Source of the DNA: an uncultured bacterium
Lineage (GTDB): Bacteria > Bacteroidota > Bacteroidia > Bacteroidales > Bacteroidaceae
Direction of reading: 5' to 3'
Assembly (NCBI GenBank): GCA_905214795.1
Contig: CAJMNM010000005.1
Span: 1 to 64,000 of the forward strand
DNA length: 64,000 nucleotides
The first letter of the stretch is position 1, and each line of letters starts with the position of its first letter. The notes beneath the pieces are model-generated. The model was not told the origin of the DNA. It searched no databases and saw nothing but the letters and a program-made list of their open reading frames with translations. The position numbers and the translations under genes were made by a program. This document shows, piece by piece, positions 1-8,431 of the stretch.

Positions 1-53
1 AGAGCATCTGCCTTACAAGCAGAGGGTCGGCGGTTCGAATCCGTCAACGCCCA
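1..53 (+). tRNA. tRNA-Val (anticodon UAC), 3' part only
   Basis: The window opens inside a tRNA. The anticodon stem TCTGC/GCAGA (7-11/19-23) encloses the loop CTTACAA, giving anticodon TAC at 14-16, which reads valine GUA codons. The T arm has the usual GGTTCGAATCC core (32-42), and the 3' acceptor strand AACGCCC (46-52) is followed by the discriminator A. The 5' acceptor strand and most of the D arm lie before base 1. No CCA is clearly encoded. Confidence 0.93.
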
Positions 54-55
54 CG

Positions 56-83
56 AGAGATACCAAAATGGTATCTCTTTTTT
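56..83 (+). terminator. Rho-independent terminator after tRNA-Val
   Basis: A perfect 10-bp inverted repeat (AGAGATACCA at 56-65, TGGTATCTCT at 69-78) with a 3-base loop runs directly into a T tract. It starts three bases after the tRNA discriminator base, so it ends the tRNA transcript. Confidence 0.85.
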
Positions 84-228
84 GTTTTTAGGAAATTCAT
101 CTAAGATTTGAGGCTTAGGTGGGGTTAACGTAAAAACCTTAGGGATTCTCATTTTAAGCATAATTTTAAAGTCTTATTTGAATAGCATGTAGAGTGAGAC
201 ATAACAGAATGCCGGCAATAAATCATTT

Positions 229-942
229 ATGGAACAATTTAAGGATAAAGTAGTAGTTATAACGGGGGCGGCCCGTGGTATAGGGAAGTGTATAGCAGAT
301 GAATTTGCGATTCGGGGTGCACATGTGGCAATAATAGATATCTTACCCAATGATTATTTTATTGGTGATTTGTCTGATAAGGTCGTTCTTGAACGTTTTG
401 CAGAAAAGGTGTTGTCTGATTATGGCCATGTCGATATTTTGGTCAATAACGCTATGCCTTTATTTAAAGGGATAGACGAATGTTCTTATGAGGAGTTTTG
501 TTATGCTCAGCGTGTTGGTGTTGTTGCTCCGTTTTATTTGGTAAAATTGTTTAAGGAACATTTTGCTTCGGATGGCTCAATTGTTAATATTTCCTCTTCG
601 CGCGATCGTATGAGTCAGCCTCAGACTGAAAGTTATACGGCTGCGAAAGGAGGTATTTCTGCTTTAACACATGCTTTGTCTGTCAGTTTGGCCGGTAAGG
701 TTCGCGTTAATTCTGTTTCACCTGGTTGGATTGATACTACAGGGGCTGTTTTTGATGGTGCTGATGCCTTACAACAACCATGTGGCCGAGTAGGACATCC
801 TCAGGATATAGCTCAGATGGTGTTGTTTCTTTGCAGTGATAAAGCCGGATTTATTACGGGAGAGAATATTTGTATAGATGGTGGAATGACTCGGCAAATG
901 ATTTATCATGGAGATAACGGTTGGAGTTATGAATCCAAGTAG
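229..942 (+). CDS. SDR family NAD(P)-dependent oxidoreductase
   Basis: A 237-residue classical short-chain dehydrogenase/reductase. The dinucleotide-binding motif TGAARGIG is at residues 12-19, the structural NNA at 73-75, the catalytic Ser at about 122-124 (NISSS), and the YxxxK pair at Tyr136/Lys140. The SPGW segment (164-167) and a C-terminal GGM segment are also typical. The residue after NNA is Met rather than the common Gly. There is no signal peptide, so it should be cytoplasmic. The substrate cannot be read from the sequence. It stands alone between the tRNA terminator and purB, about 250 bases from its downstream neighbour, so context does not help. Confidence 0.9.
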   Translation: MEQFKDKVVVITGAARGIGKCIADEFAIRGAHVAIIDILPNDYFIGDLSDKVVLERFAEKVLSDYGHVDILVNNAMPLFKGIDECSYEEFCYAQRVGVVAPFYLVKLFKEHFASDGSIVNISSSRDRMSQPQTESYTAAKGGISALTHALSVSLAGKVRVNSVSPGWIDTTGAVFDGADALQQPCGRVGHPQDIAQMVLFLCSDKAGFITGENICIDGGMTRQMIYHGDNGWSYESK

Positions 943-1158
943 AATATTGCTGAGGATAAATACATATTTGAATATATTTATATTGATATGCTGTTTTTGA
1001 GTGTAGGAACTCAAAATCAGAGCTTTTCCGTGCTTTTTATGTAAGGCTGTCAACAGAATTTATAACATTCACAGCAAATCATTGGGTGTTGGTACAAGAG
1101 AATGTGTTTTCACATGAAGATTTTCTTTATTTAGGATATGAAAATCAATAAAATGAAT

Positions 1159-1166
1159 TAACTTTG
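1159..1166 (+). promoter_or_regulatory. Bacteroidales -7 element upstream of purB
   Basis: TAACTTTG fits the Bacteroidales -7 consensus TAnnTTTG and lies 24 bases before the purB ATG, leaving a short leader. A clear TTTG at -33 was not found, so support is moderate. Confidence 0.5.
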
Positions 1167-1190
1167 TAGCTCAAATAATACGTATTGTTT

Positions 1191-2537
1191 ATGGAGTTAG
1201 ATTTATTAACGGCTATCTCACCTATTGATGGCCGATATAGAGGTAAAACAGAGGCTCTTGCTTCTTATTTTTCAGAATATGCATTGATTCGCTATCGCGT
1301 GCGTGTTGAAATTGAGTATTTTATTACGCTTTGCGAATTGCCATTGCCGCAATTGGCCGGTTTCAATCATAATCTATTTGAAACATTGCGTGATATTTAC
1401 AGAAATTTCTCAGAAGTAGATGCACAGCGCGTAAAAGATATAGAGAAAGTTACCAATCACGATGTAAAGGCTGTAGAATATTTCATCAAAGAAGAATTTG
1501 ATAAAATTGGCGGTCTTGAGGCTTATAAGGAATTTATTCATTTTGGACTTACATCTCAAGATATAAACAACACTTCGGTGCCATTGTCTATTAAAGATGC
1601 GTTGAATGAGTGTTATTATCCTCAGATTGAAGAACTGATAGATCAGTTGCGTACGTATGCTGAAGAATGGAAAGATGTTCCGATGTTGGCAAAAACACAT
1701 GGGCAGCCAGCTTCTCCTACTCGTTTGGGTAAGGAAGTAATGGTGTTTGTTTATCGTTTGGAACGTCAGCTTGCCATGTTGAAAGCATGTCCTATTACAG
1801 CAAAGTTTGGTGGAGCAACAGGTAATTATAATGCGCATCATGTGGCTTATCCGGATTACGATTGGAAAGCTTTCGGAAACCGTTTCGTTGCTGAGAAATT
1901 AGGATTAGAGCGTGAAGAATATACTACTCAGATTTCCAACTATGATAATTTAGGCGCTATTTTTGACGCCATGAAACGTATCAATACGATTATTATTGAT
2001 TTGGATCGTGATTTCTGGCAGTATGTATCTATGGAATATTTCAAGCAGAAGATTAAGGCTGGCGAGGTAGGATCAAGTGCAATGCCTCATAAAGTTAATC
2101 CGATTGATTTTGAGAATTCTGAAGGTAATCTAGGAATAGCAAATGCTGTCTTAGCTCATTTGTCTATGAAATTGCCGGTTTCACGTTTGCAGCGTGATTT
2201 AACGGATTCAACCGTTTTGCGTAATGTCGGTGTGCCGATGGGGCATATGGTGATAGCAATTCAGAGTACATTGAAAGGTCTGCGCAAATTGTTACTCAAT
2301 CAGAATGCAATAAATGCTGATTTGGATAACTGTTGGGCTGTTGTAGCTGAGGCTATTCAGACAATCCTGCGTCGTGAGGCATATCCTCATCCTTATGAAG
2401 CTTTAAAAGCCTTGACACGTACAAATCAGGCTATCACAGAAGAATCTATTAAAAATTTCATAGAAGAACTTAACGTAAGCGAAGATATTAAGAAAGAACT
2501 CCGTGCGATTACACCGCATTCATATACGGGAATGTGA
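1191..2537 (+). CDS. purB: Adenylosuccinate lyase
   Basis: PurB cleaves adenylosuccinate to AMP and fumarate, and SAICAR to AICAR and fumarate, in purine synthesis. The 448-residue product carries the fumarase/aspartase superfamily signature GSSAMPHKVNP at residues 294-304. It also has TSQD at 121-124 and the KTHGQPASP block at 168-176, which supplies a catalytic His. The N terminus LTAISPIDGRY is diagnostic of PurB. The ATG at 1191 is chosen over a TTG two codons upstream because the family starts there and a -7 promoter element ends at 1166. It heads a same-strand run with the pseudouridine synthase and asnS. Confidence 0.97.
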   Translation: MELDLLTAISPIDGRYRGKTEALASYFSEYALIRYRVRVEIEYFITLCELPLPQLAGFNHNLFETLRDIYRNFSEVDAQRVKDIEKVTNHDVKAVEYFIKEEFDKIGGLEAYKEFIHFGLTSQDINNTSVPLSIKDALNECYYPQIEELIDQLRTYAEEWKDVPMLAKTHGQPASPTRLGKEVMVFVYRLERQLAMLKACPITAKFGGATGNYNAHHVAYPDYDWKAFGNRFVAEKLGLEREEYTTQISNYDNLGAIFDAMKRINTIIIDLDRDFWQYVSMEYFKQKIKAGEVGSSAMPHKVNPIDFENSEGNLGIANAVLAHLSMKLPVSRLQRDLTDSTVLRNVGVPMGHMVIAIQSTLKGLRKLLLNQNAINADLDNCWAVVAEAIQTILRREAYPHPYEALKALTRTNQAITEESIKNFIEELNVSEDIKKELRAITPHSYTGM

Positions 2538-2599
2538 TAGAACATTTTTAAATATAACAGGCCGCGAGGTCGATATAATCTTTTTAAATTATTGAATTA

Positions 2600-3898
2600 A
2601 TGAATATGGAAGACGAAAAATGGCGCGAAAATTTCGCTGAAAGCGAATCAGATCGTAACCGTGAGGGTTACAAGCCATACAACAGAGAAAATTACAAGAG
2701 TTATAACCAAGATGGTAGCCGTCAGCATCGTCCGCGTGTGCAGCGTACAGAACGTGCATATTCGGCTGATGGTTCACGGGGTGAACGTGTTTACCGTCCT
2801 TATAATTCTGTTGGCGAGCAGAAAACTTATCGTAGTTTCGGACAGCGTCCTGGCTATAATCGTGATGGTAGACAAGGCGGTTATCGTTCAAATTATAATC
2901 GCGAGAATACTGGATTTAATCATGAAGAAGGTTATAATCGCGAGGGTAATTATAATAATAGAAATACTGGTGCTTATAACAGAAATGGTGGCTATAACCG
3001 TGAAGGCGGCTATGGACACAGTAATTACGGCGGTTATCGTAAACAGCAGGGAGGTTATGGCTATAACAAACCTTCATTTGGTGGTCCTCGTCCGGCACGT
3101 CGCCGTACGGCGGATTATGATCCGAATGCAAAGTATAGCCTTAAGAAACAGATTGAATATAAAGAACTCAATGTTGATCCCGATGCACCTATACGCTTGA
3201 ATAAATTTTTGGCTAACGCAGGCGTTTGTTCTCGTCGTGAAGCGGATGAATTTATTACGGCAGGTGTCGTTTCCGTTAATGGCGAGGTTGTTACGGAATT
3301 GGGAACTAAGGTTAAGCGTTCTGATGAGGTGAAGTTCCATGATCAGCCGATAAATATAGAACGTAAGGTATATGTCCTTTTAAATAAACCTAAAGATTAT
3401 GTAACCACCAGTGATGATCCTCAAAATCGCAAGACTGTGATGGATTTGGTGAAGAATGCATGTCCTGAACGGATTTATCCGGTAGGACGTCTTGACCGTA
3501 ATACGACTGGTGTGTTGCTGTTTACCAACGATGGTGATTTGGCTTCAAAACTGACACATCCTAAATTCTTGAAAAAGAAGATTTATCATGTTTATACAGA
3601 TAAGAATGTGACAGCTGCCGATTTACGTCGTATCGCAGAAGGTATTACGCTTGATGATGGTGAAATACGTGCTGATGCTGTTGACTATGCGAGTCCTACA
3701 GATAAAAAACAGGTAGGCATAGAAATTCATTCCGGTAAAAATCGTATTGTACGCCGTATATTCGAGGCATTAGGCTATCGTGTTGTCAAACTCGATCGTG
3801 TGTTGTTTGCCGGATTGACCAAGAAGAACCTGCGTCGTGGCGACTGGCGCTTCCTTACAGAACAGGAAGTGAACATGCTTCGTATGGGCGCTTTTTAA
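2600..3898 (+). CDS. RsuA/RluB-type rRNA pseudouridine synthase with long low-complexity N terminus
   Basis: A 432-residue protein in three parts. Residues about 20-170 are low complexity, rich in Arg, Gly, Tyr and Asn, with repeated GYNREG and GGY units. An S4 RNA-binding domain follows at about 197-245 (IRLNKFLANAGVCSRREAD). The catalytic domain follows from about 255, with GRLDRNTTGVLLFTNDG at 296-312; Asp299 in GRLD is the expected catalytic residue. RsuA/RluB/RluF enzymes isomerise one uridine in 16S or 23S rRNA. Which site this one modifies cannot be told, though RluB-like is most likely. The family core is about 240 residues, so the N-terminal extension is the odd part. asnS starts 24 bases after its stop. 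Confidence 0.9.
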   Translation: MNMEDEKWRENFAESESDRNREGYKPYNRENYKSYNQDGSRQHRPRVQRTERAYSADGSRGERVYRPYNSVGEQKTYRSFGQRPGYNRDGRQGGYRSNYNRENTGFNHEEGYNREGNYNNRNTGAYNRNGGYNREGGYGHSNYGGYRKQQGGYGYNKPSFGGPRPARRRTADYDPNAKYSLKKQIEYKELNVDPDAPIRLNKFLANAGVCSRREADEFITAGVVSVNGEVVTELGTKVKRSDEVKFHDQPINIERKVYVLLNKPKDYVTTSDDPQNRKTVMDLVKNACPERIYPVGRLDRNTTGVLLFTNDGDLASKLTHPKFLKKKIYHVYTDKNVTAADLRRIAEGITLDDGEIRADAVDYASPTDKKQVGIEIHSGKNRIVRRIFEALGYRVVKLDRVLFAGLTKKNLRRGDWRFLTEQEVNMLRMGAF

Positions 3899-3922
3899 TT
3901 GAATATAGTAATATTGTATAAT

Positions 3923-5326
3923 ATGGAAACTATTCGTAGAACAAGGGTTGTTGATGTATTGAAACGTGATGATTTCGGTGCAAAAGTAACGGTAAAAGGT
4001 TGGGTGCGTACTCACCGTAGCAGTAAAGCCGTTCATTTTATTGCATTAAATGACGGTTCAACCATAAATAATGTGCAGATCGTTGCAGACTCTGATAAGT
4101 TTGCAGACGATTTGTTCAAGCAAATTACAACAGGTGCATGTTTAAGTGTGACTGGTGATTTGGTACAGAGTGTAGGTTCTGGGCAGAATGTAGAGATACA
4201 TGCTCAGGAAATTACGGTTCTTGGCTTGTGTGGTTCTGACTATCCGATGCAGAAGAAAGGCCAGACTATGGAATATATGCGTAACTATGCTCATATGCGT
4301 TTGCGTACAAATACATTTGGAGCTGTATTCCGTATTCGTCACAACATGGCGATGGCCATTCATGATTATTTCCATAAACATGGTTTCTTCTATTTTCATA
4401 CCCCGATTATTACAGCCAGCGACTGCGAAGGAGCCGGACAGATGTTCCAGGTTACTACAAAGAATTTGTATGATCTGAAGAAAGATGAAAATGGAAAGAT
4501 TGATTATTCTGATGATTTCTTTGGAAAAACGACCTCTTTGACCGTGTCTGGACAGTTGGAAGGTGAGTTGGGTGCAACCGCACTTGGTGCGATTTATACT
4601 TTTGGTCCGACATTCCGTGCTGAGAATTCCAATACCCCGCGTCATTTGGCTGAATTCTGGATGATTGAACCCGAGGTGGCATTCAATGATATCAACGACA
4701 ATATGGATTTGGCTGAGGACTTCATTAAGTATTGTGTACGTTGGGCATTGGAAAATTGTCAGGATGATTTGGCGTTCCTGAATAAGATGATTGATAAAAC
4801 ATTGCTTGAACGTTTGAATTTTGTGGTAAACAATGATTTCGTACGTTTGCCATATACTAAGGGTATCGAAATTCTGGAAGAAGCGGTTAAGAACGGTCAT
4901 AAGTTTGAGTTCCCTATTTATTGGGGAGCTGATTTGGCGAGTGAGCATGAGCGTTATCTTGTGGAGGAACACTTTAAGCGTCCTGTTATATTAACAGACT
5001 ATCCTAAGGAGATTAAGGCATTCTATATGAAGATGAACGAAGATGGTAAGACTGTTCGCGCAATGGATGTCTTGTTCCCGCAGATCGGTGAAATCATCGG
5101 AGGTTCAGAACGTGAAGAGAGTTATGATAAACTGTTGGCCCGTATCAATGAATTGAATATTCCGATGAAAGATATGTGGTGGTATCTTGATACCCGTAAG
5201 TTTGGTACATGTCCGCATAGTGGATTTGGTTTGGGCTTCGAGCGTCTGATTCTTTTCGTGACTGGAATGCAGAATATTCGTGATGTAATCCCATTCCCAC
5301 GTACACCGAAGAATGCAGAATTCTAA
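3923..5326 (+). CDS. asnS: Asparaginyl-tRNA synthetase
   Basis: A class IIb aminoacyl-tRNA synthetase that charges tRNA-Asn; 467 residues. An N-terminal OB-fold anticodon-binding domain (about residues 1-110, with KVTVKGWVRTHR) is followed by the class II catalytic core. Motif 2 surrounds FRAENSNTPRHLAEF and motif 3 is GFGLGFERLILF near the C terminus. The TPRHLAEFWMIEPE wording is that of AsnRS rather than AspRS. The ATG at 3923 is preferred over an upstream TTG at 3899, which directly abuts the preceding stop. The short gap to the pseudouridine synthase suggests cotranscription. Confidence 0.97.
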   Translation: METIRRTRVVDVLKRDDFGAKVTVKGWVRTHRSSKAVHFIALNDGSTINNVQIVADSDKFADDLFKQITTGACLSVTGDLVQSVGSGQNVEIHAQEITVLGLCGSDYPMQKKGQTMEYMRNYAHMRLRTNTFGAVFRIRHNMAMAIHDYFHKHGFFYFHTPIITASDCEGAGQMFQVTTKNLYDLKKDENGKIDYSDDFFGKTTSLTVSGQLEGELGATALGAIYTFGPTFRAENSNTPRHLAEFWMIEPEVAFNDINDNMDLAEDFIKYCVRWALENCQDDLAFLNKMIDKTLLERLNFVVNNDFVRLPYTKGIEILEEAVKNGHKFEFPIYWGADLASEHERYLVEEHFKRPVILTDYPKEIKAFYMKMNEDGKTVRAMDVLFPQIGEIIGGSEREESYDKLLARINELNIPMKDMWWYLDTRKFGTCPHSGFGLGFERLILFVTGMQNIRDVIPFPRTPKNAEF

Positions 5327-5380
5327 TTGTATGAGGGAGCGTTCTCTGTTTGAAGATTTTTGATTATCAATATCATATTT

Positions 5381-5424
5381 ATCATCAAGGCCGATTTTAA
5401 GAAGCCTTGATGATATTTTATTTA
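5381..5424 (+). terminator. Terminator after asnS
   Basis: An 11-bp perfect stem, ATCATCAAGGC (5381-5391) with GCCTTGATGAT (5404-5414), is followed by ATTTTATTT. It lies 55 bases after the asnS stop. Confidence 0.75.
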
Positions 5425-5505
5425 TAACTGTAAGTCGTTTTATTTTTTGTGGAATTGGATACCGGTGCGTTGTCGGTACTGATTACGTAATATAAAAAAG
5501 AAAGC

Positions 5506-6309
5506 ATGCATACAAGAGAAGAACAAATGGCAGCCTTCGGACGTTTTCTTGATGTTCTGGATACATTGCGTGAGAAATGTCCGTGGGATAGAAAACAGAC
5601 AAATGAAAGTTTACGTCCCAATACGATAGAAGAGACGTTCGAGTTATGTGACGCATTGATGAAGAACGATAAAAAGAACATATGTAAGGAATTGGGAGAT
5701 GTACTCTTACATGTCTGTTTTTATGCTAAAATAGCGAGCGAAACAGGAGACTTTGATATTGCAGATGTTTGTAACAAACTGACGGATAAATTGATTTTCC
5801 GTCATCCGCATGTTTATGGTGAGGCCAAGGCTGAATCGGCTGGTGAAGTCGTCCAGAATTGGGAACAAATCAAGCTGAAAGAAAAAGACGGCAATAAAAC
5901 TGTATTAAGTGGAGTACCCGAAGCTTTGTCTTCATTGATTAAGGCTTATCGGATTCAGGATAAGGCAAGAAATGTCGGTTTCGATTGGGAAAAGAAAGAA
6001 GATGTTTGGGATAAAGTTATTGAGGAACTTCATGAACTCAAGGCTGAATTGGCAAAGGAGGATAAGGAAAAGTCAACAGATGAATTTGGCGATTTTCTGT
6101 TTAGTGTAATTAATGCAGGACGGCTTTATCATATTAATCCGGATAACGCCTTGGAACGCACTAACCGCAAATTTATACGTCGATTTAATTATGTAGAACA
6201 GCATTCCATACGTCAAGGGCGTTCGCTTAAGGATATGACATTGGGAGAGATGGATGAATTATGGAATGAGGCGAAAGCTTTGGAACGTGAAGGTAAATTG
6301 GATGAATAG
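5506..6309 (+). CDS. mazG: Nucleoside triphosphate pyrophosphohydrolase MazG
   Basis: MazG hydrolyses (d)NTPs to the monophosphate and pyrophosphate and is thought to clean up aberrant nucleotides or modulate stress signalling. The 267-residue protein has the two MazG repeats of the full-length type. The first shows the metal-binding ExxE-then-ExxD pattern (EETFELCDAL, then KELGDVLLHV), after the CPWDRKQTNESLRP block near residues 25-38. The second repeat has EELHELKAEL and EFGDFLFSVINAGR. It is separated from asnS by a terminator, so it is probably its own unit. It ends against a bidirectional hairpin that it shares with the converging ECF operon. Confidence 0.94.
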   Translation: MHTREEQMAAFGRFLDVLDTLREKCPWDRKQTNESLRPNTIEETFELCDALMKNDKKNICKELGDVLLHVCFYAKIASETGDFDIADVCNKLTDKLIFRHPHVYGEAKAESAGEVVQNWEQIKLKEKDGNKTVLSGVPEALSSLIKAYRIQDKARNVGFDWEKKEDVWDKVIEELHELKAELAKEDKEKSTDEFGDFLFSVINAGRLYHINPDNALERTNRKFIRRFNYVEQHSIRQGRSLKDMTLGEMDELWNEAKALEREGKLDE

Positions 6310-6406
6310 ATCTTATATATTCCGTAGAACCGGCAAATGGTTTTATTGATGTATTCGTTTTCTAACCAAGTTTTACGGTTTAACTTACTGTGATAAATAA
6401 AAATAT

Positions 6407-6443
6407 AAAAACGCTGCGTGTGATGGAGAAACGCAGCGTTTTT
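6407..6443. terminator. Bidirectional terminator between mazG and the ECF operon
   Basis: A 13-bp stem, AAAAACGCTGCGT (6407-6419) with ACGCAGCGTTTTT (6431-6443), gives a U tract on both strands. It serves mazG on the plus strand and the ECF operon on the minus strand. Confidence 0.88.
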
Positions 6444-6449
6444 ATGTCT

Positions 6450-6917
6450 TTAATGTTTGTTTCCTTTTTTGTGAGGTTTAGGATTACTGAACCGTCGAAG
6501 CATACGCCGGTGGAATTTGTCTTCAGCCTGCATGGCATTGTATACTTTCTGTGCAGGTATCGCTTTGCACATCTTTTTATAATATTCACCTTCCAGTTCT
6601 ATGGACTCAGTCTTAAGGTTTGTGATATTTTTTATCAGATTATAAAAGTCCTTATCAGAAGCATTCGGAGTCGGTTTTTGTCGTTTCATTTCGATTATTT
6701 CCCAATTGATAGCACGTTGTTTATTGCGCATCTCATGAAAAAGAGGGAAAAATGCATCGGCTTCTGACGGACTCAAACAAGCTTGTTGGGCTATGAATGC
6801 TTCCAGTTCTTTGGCATATTCTTTGGGTGAGAATCTGCCTTGAGGCGGTTGTGCTGAAAGTGGCAGGTTAAACCAGCATGCACATAACATGACAATTAAT
6901 ATAATTCTTCTCATCAT
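6450..6917 (-). CDS. Secreted Spy/CpxP-like small protein, last gene of an ECF operon
   Basis: A 155-residue protein with a signal peptide (residues about 1-22, ending LPLSAQ). The mature part is helical and charged: a FSPKEYAKELEAFIAQQ helix, an LSPSEADAFFPLFHEMRNKQR helix, then a basic C terminus (FSNPKPHKKGNK). This layout resembles periplasmic Spy/CpxP/CnrX-type sensors and chaperones, often annotated as heavy-metal sensors. No metal-binding His/Cys cluster was seen. It is third in the order sigma, anti-sigma-like, this gene, with a 12-base gap to its upstream neighbour. A role in sensing envelope stress for that sigma factor is inferred from position. Confidence 0.7.
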   Translation of the reverse strand: MMRRIILIVMLCACWFNLPLSAQPPQGRFSPKEYAKELEAFIAQQACLSPSEADAFFPLFHEMRNKQRAINWEIIEMKRQKPTPNASDKDFYNLIKNITNLKTESIELEGEYYKKMCKAIPAQKVYNAMQAEDKFHRRMLRRFSNPKPHKKGNKH

Positions 6918-6929
6918 AATAATTTCTTT

Positions 6930-7319
6930 TTAATAGACATCTGTTAGATAAAGGGCAATTTCTTGGTTACTGACCATTGCATAATCTAAGGCATCATTGA
7001 TGTATTCTTCTTCACTGTCAGTATATTGTTCTGTTTGCAAATGAGAAGAGGCTGTGGCTGATGAGTTTAGATTGTGATGATTCATCAGTGAGGAAACTCC
7101 GAAAAGCATAAGACCACAGATACACGCTGCTGCTGCATAACTCATAAGTCTGATTCGCCACTGGCGTACTGTAGACTTATGAACAACTTTTGTTGTACCC
7201 TGTGGAGAATCCGGCAATTGCGCCATAATGTTGGTCGTCAATTGTTCGAAATATCCTTCAGGTACGGTAAACGGATTACCGCAACCGAATTTCTGTTTGA
7301 TAATCTCTTCTTCTTTCAT
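6930..7319 (-). CDS. Anti-sigma-like single-pass membrane protein
   Basis: A 129-residue protein with a cytoplasmic N terminus of about 55 residues (KEEEIIKQKFG, NPFTVPEGYFEQL), one membrane segment at about 58-77 (SYAAAACICGLMLFGVSSLM) and a short Ser/Thr-rich and acidic outer tail. It lies 49 bases downstream of an ECF sigma gene and just before a secreted sensor-like protein, the usual place of an anti-sigma factor in Bacteroidales. No zinc-binding ZAS motif (HxxxCxxC) is visible, so the assignment rests on context and topology only. Confidence 0.65.
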   Translation of the reverse strand: MKEEEIIKQKFGCGNPFTVPEGYFEQLTTNIMAQLPDSPQGTTKVVHKSTVRQWRIRLMSYAAAACICGLMLFGVSSLMNHHNLNSSATASSHLQTEQYTDSEEEYINDALDYAMVSNQEIALYLTDVY

Positions 7320-7368
7320 TGTCTTAATCCCTTTCTTTATTAATTAGACGCCGGTGTGTGATTATGGT

Positions 7369-7917
7369 TTAATCAGTAGCATTAAAAAAATCACTGATTT
7401 TTTTTACTGCATGATGATATGAAGCTTTTAAGGCTCCTATGCTGGTATCCAGAATACGGCTCATATCTTCATATTTCATTTCCTCATAATATTTCATCGT
7501 GAATACGGCACGTTGTTTTTCCGGAAGTTTGGAGATGGCTTCTTGCAATTGCAGAGCGGTTTCATCGCCATCAAAATAAGGATCACTGCTTAGTTGGTTA
7601 ATGATGTTTGCCTCACTGGAGTCTATACTCACATGTTCTTTCTGTCGTTTTATGAAGTTAAGCGTTTCATTGATGACAATGCGATAGAGCCAGGTAGATA
7701 GCTTGGAATCGCCACGGAATTGTGCAAGATTGTTCCAGGCCTTGATGAAACATTCCTGTAAGACATCGTTGGCATCTTCATGAGAAAATACCATACGACG
7801 AATTTGCCAGTATAAAGGCTGGCTGTATTGGCGGACTATTTGTTCAAAAGCCTGTCGTCTTGTTTTTTCGTCCTGTAGCTGGTTGATTAGGACTTGTTCA
7901 TCATTCTGTTGTGTCAT
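7369..7917 (-). CDS. RNA polymerase sigma-70 factor, ECF subfamily
   Basis: A 182-residue sigma factor with region 2 (YSQPLYWQIRRMVFSHEDAN, then DVLQECFIKAWNNL and STWLYRIVINETLNFIKRQ) and region 4 (LPEKQRAVFTMKYYEEMKYEDMS with the helix-turn-helix ILDTSIGALKASYHHAVKK). There are no regions 1 or 3, so it is an ECF type. The ATG at 7917 is preferred; upstream in-frame codons would add 29 residues unlike the family and run into the terminator of the neighbouring gene. It heads a three-gene minus-strand operon and probably controls its own operon and an envelope-stress set. Confidence 0.92.
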   Translation of the reverse strand: MTQQNDEQVLINQLQDEKTRRQAFEQIVRQYSQPLYWQIRRMVFSHEDANDVLQECFIKAWNNLAQFRGDSKLSTWLYRIVINETLNFIKRQKEHVSIDSSEANIINQLSSDPYFDGDETALQLQEAISKLPEKQRAVFTMKYYEEMKYEDMSRILDTSIGALKASYHHAVKKISDFFNATD

Positions 7918-8002
7918 GTCGTGAACGGGTAACGTCTTTTTGACGGTTCTGGATAAAAAAGGTTTAATGCTTATCGGTGTTTTTCTTGAACCTGTCAGAT
8001 AC

Positions 8003-8042
8003 AAAAAATCGCCTTGTTGTTGTTAGGGGGATAAACAAGGCG
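8003..8042 (-). terminator. Terminator after the small tail-domain gene
   Basis: A 9-bp stem (CGCCTTGTT at 8010-8018, AACAAGGCG at 8034-8042) is followed on the minus strand by ATTTTTTG. It separates the gene at 8091-8399 from the ECF sigma gene. Confidence 0.75.
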
Positions 8043-8090
8043 AAATATTGAGAGATAAGAAAAGTTACATTATTGATATAAAATGTTTCA

Positions 8091-8399
8091 TTAAGGTATT
8101 GTGATTCTTCGCGTCATCTTGTTGACTTTTATAATATAGAACCCTTTTTTCAAAGTCAGAACCAATTCTTTTTGATTCCGTCCTATTCTGTAGGACGCGA
8201 TTTGTACACCTGTAATGGCATATAATTCTACCGCCTGTCCTTCGGCATTTCTGATTGTGACAGTAGAACCATTCAGACTTATGGTCACTTCAGAAGCAGA
8301 GTTCTCAATTCCTCCATCTTCTGTAGCCTGAGCAAAACATGTGCTTGCAGGCATCCACAAGCATATTGCCATTGCGATTAAACATATTTTTTTGACCAT
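8091..8399 (-). CDS. Small secreted protein made almost only of a C-terminal sorting-like tail domain
   Basis: A 102-residue product. It has a signal peptide (MVKKICLIAMAICLWMPAS to FAQ, about 24 residues), a short linker, and a roughly 60-residue beta domain with VELYAITGVQIASYRI and GFYIIKVN. The beta domain matches the pattern of Por/T9SS-type C-terminal tails (LYSxxGxxv ... GxYiv). Such tails normally end large secreted enzymes; here there is no cargo. The start at 8399 is fixed by a promoter whose -7 element lies at 8432-8439, which excludes the longer frame beginning at 8462. It is monocistronic, with its own promoter and terminator. Function unknown. Confidence 0.72.
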   Translation of the reverse strand: MVKKICLIAMAICLWMPASTCFAQATEDGGIENSASEVTISLNGSTVTIRNAEGQAVELYAITGVQIASYRIGRNQKELVLTLKKGFYIIKVNKMTRRITIP

Positions 8400-8431
8400 A
8401 TTATTACTGTTGTTCTCTGAATCTATTACTG

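Noticed and set aside
769..1053. Minus-strand frame of 94 codons overlapping the SDR end
   Set aside because: It overlaps the SDR coding end, lacks a promoter and has no recognisable features.
1185..1190. TTG start two codons before the purB ATG
   Set aside because: The family begins at MELDLLTAISPIDGRY; the ATG at 1191 is the natural start.
2661..3200. 179-codon frame inside the pseudouridine synthase gene
   Set aside because: It is a frame shadow of the repetitive Arg/Gly/Tyr-rich region, with repeated Ile/Val runs from the same repeats.
4142..4972. 276-codon minus-strand frame
   Set aside because: It lies entirely inside asnS on the opposite strand, and its translation is a Cys/Ile/His-rich shadow with no domain.
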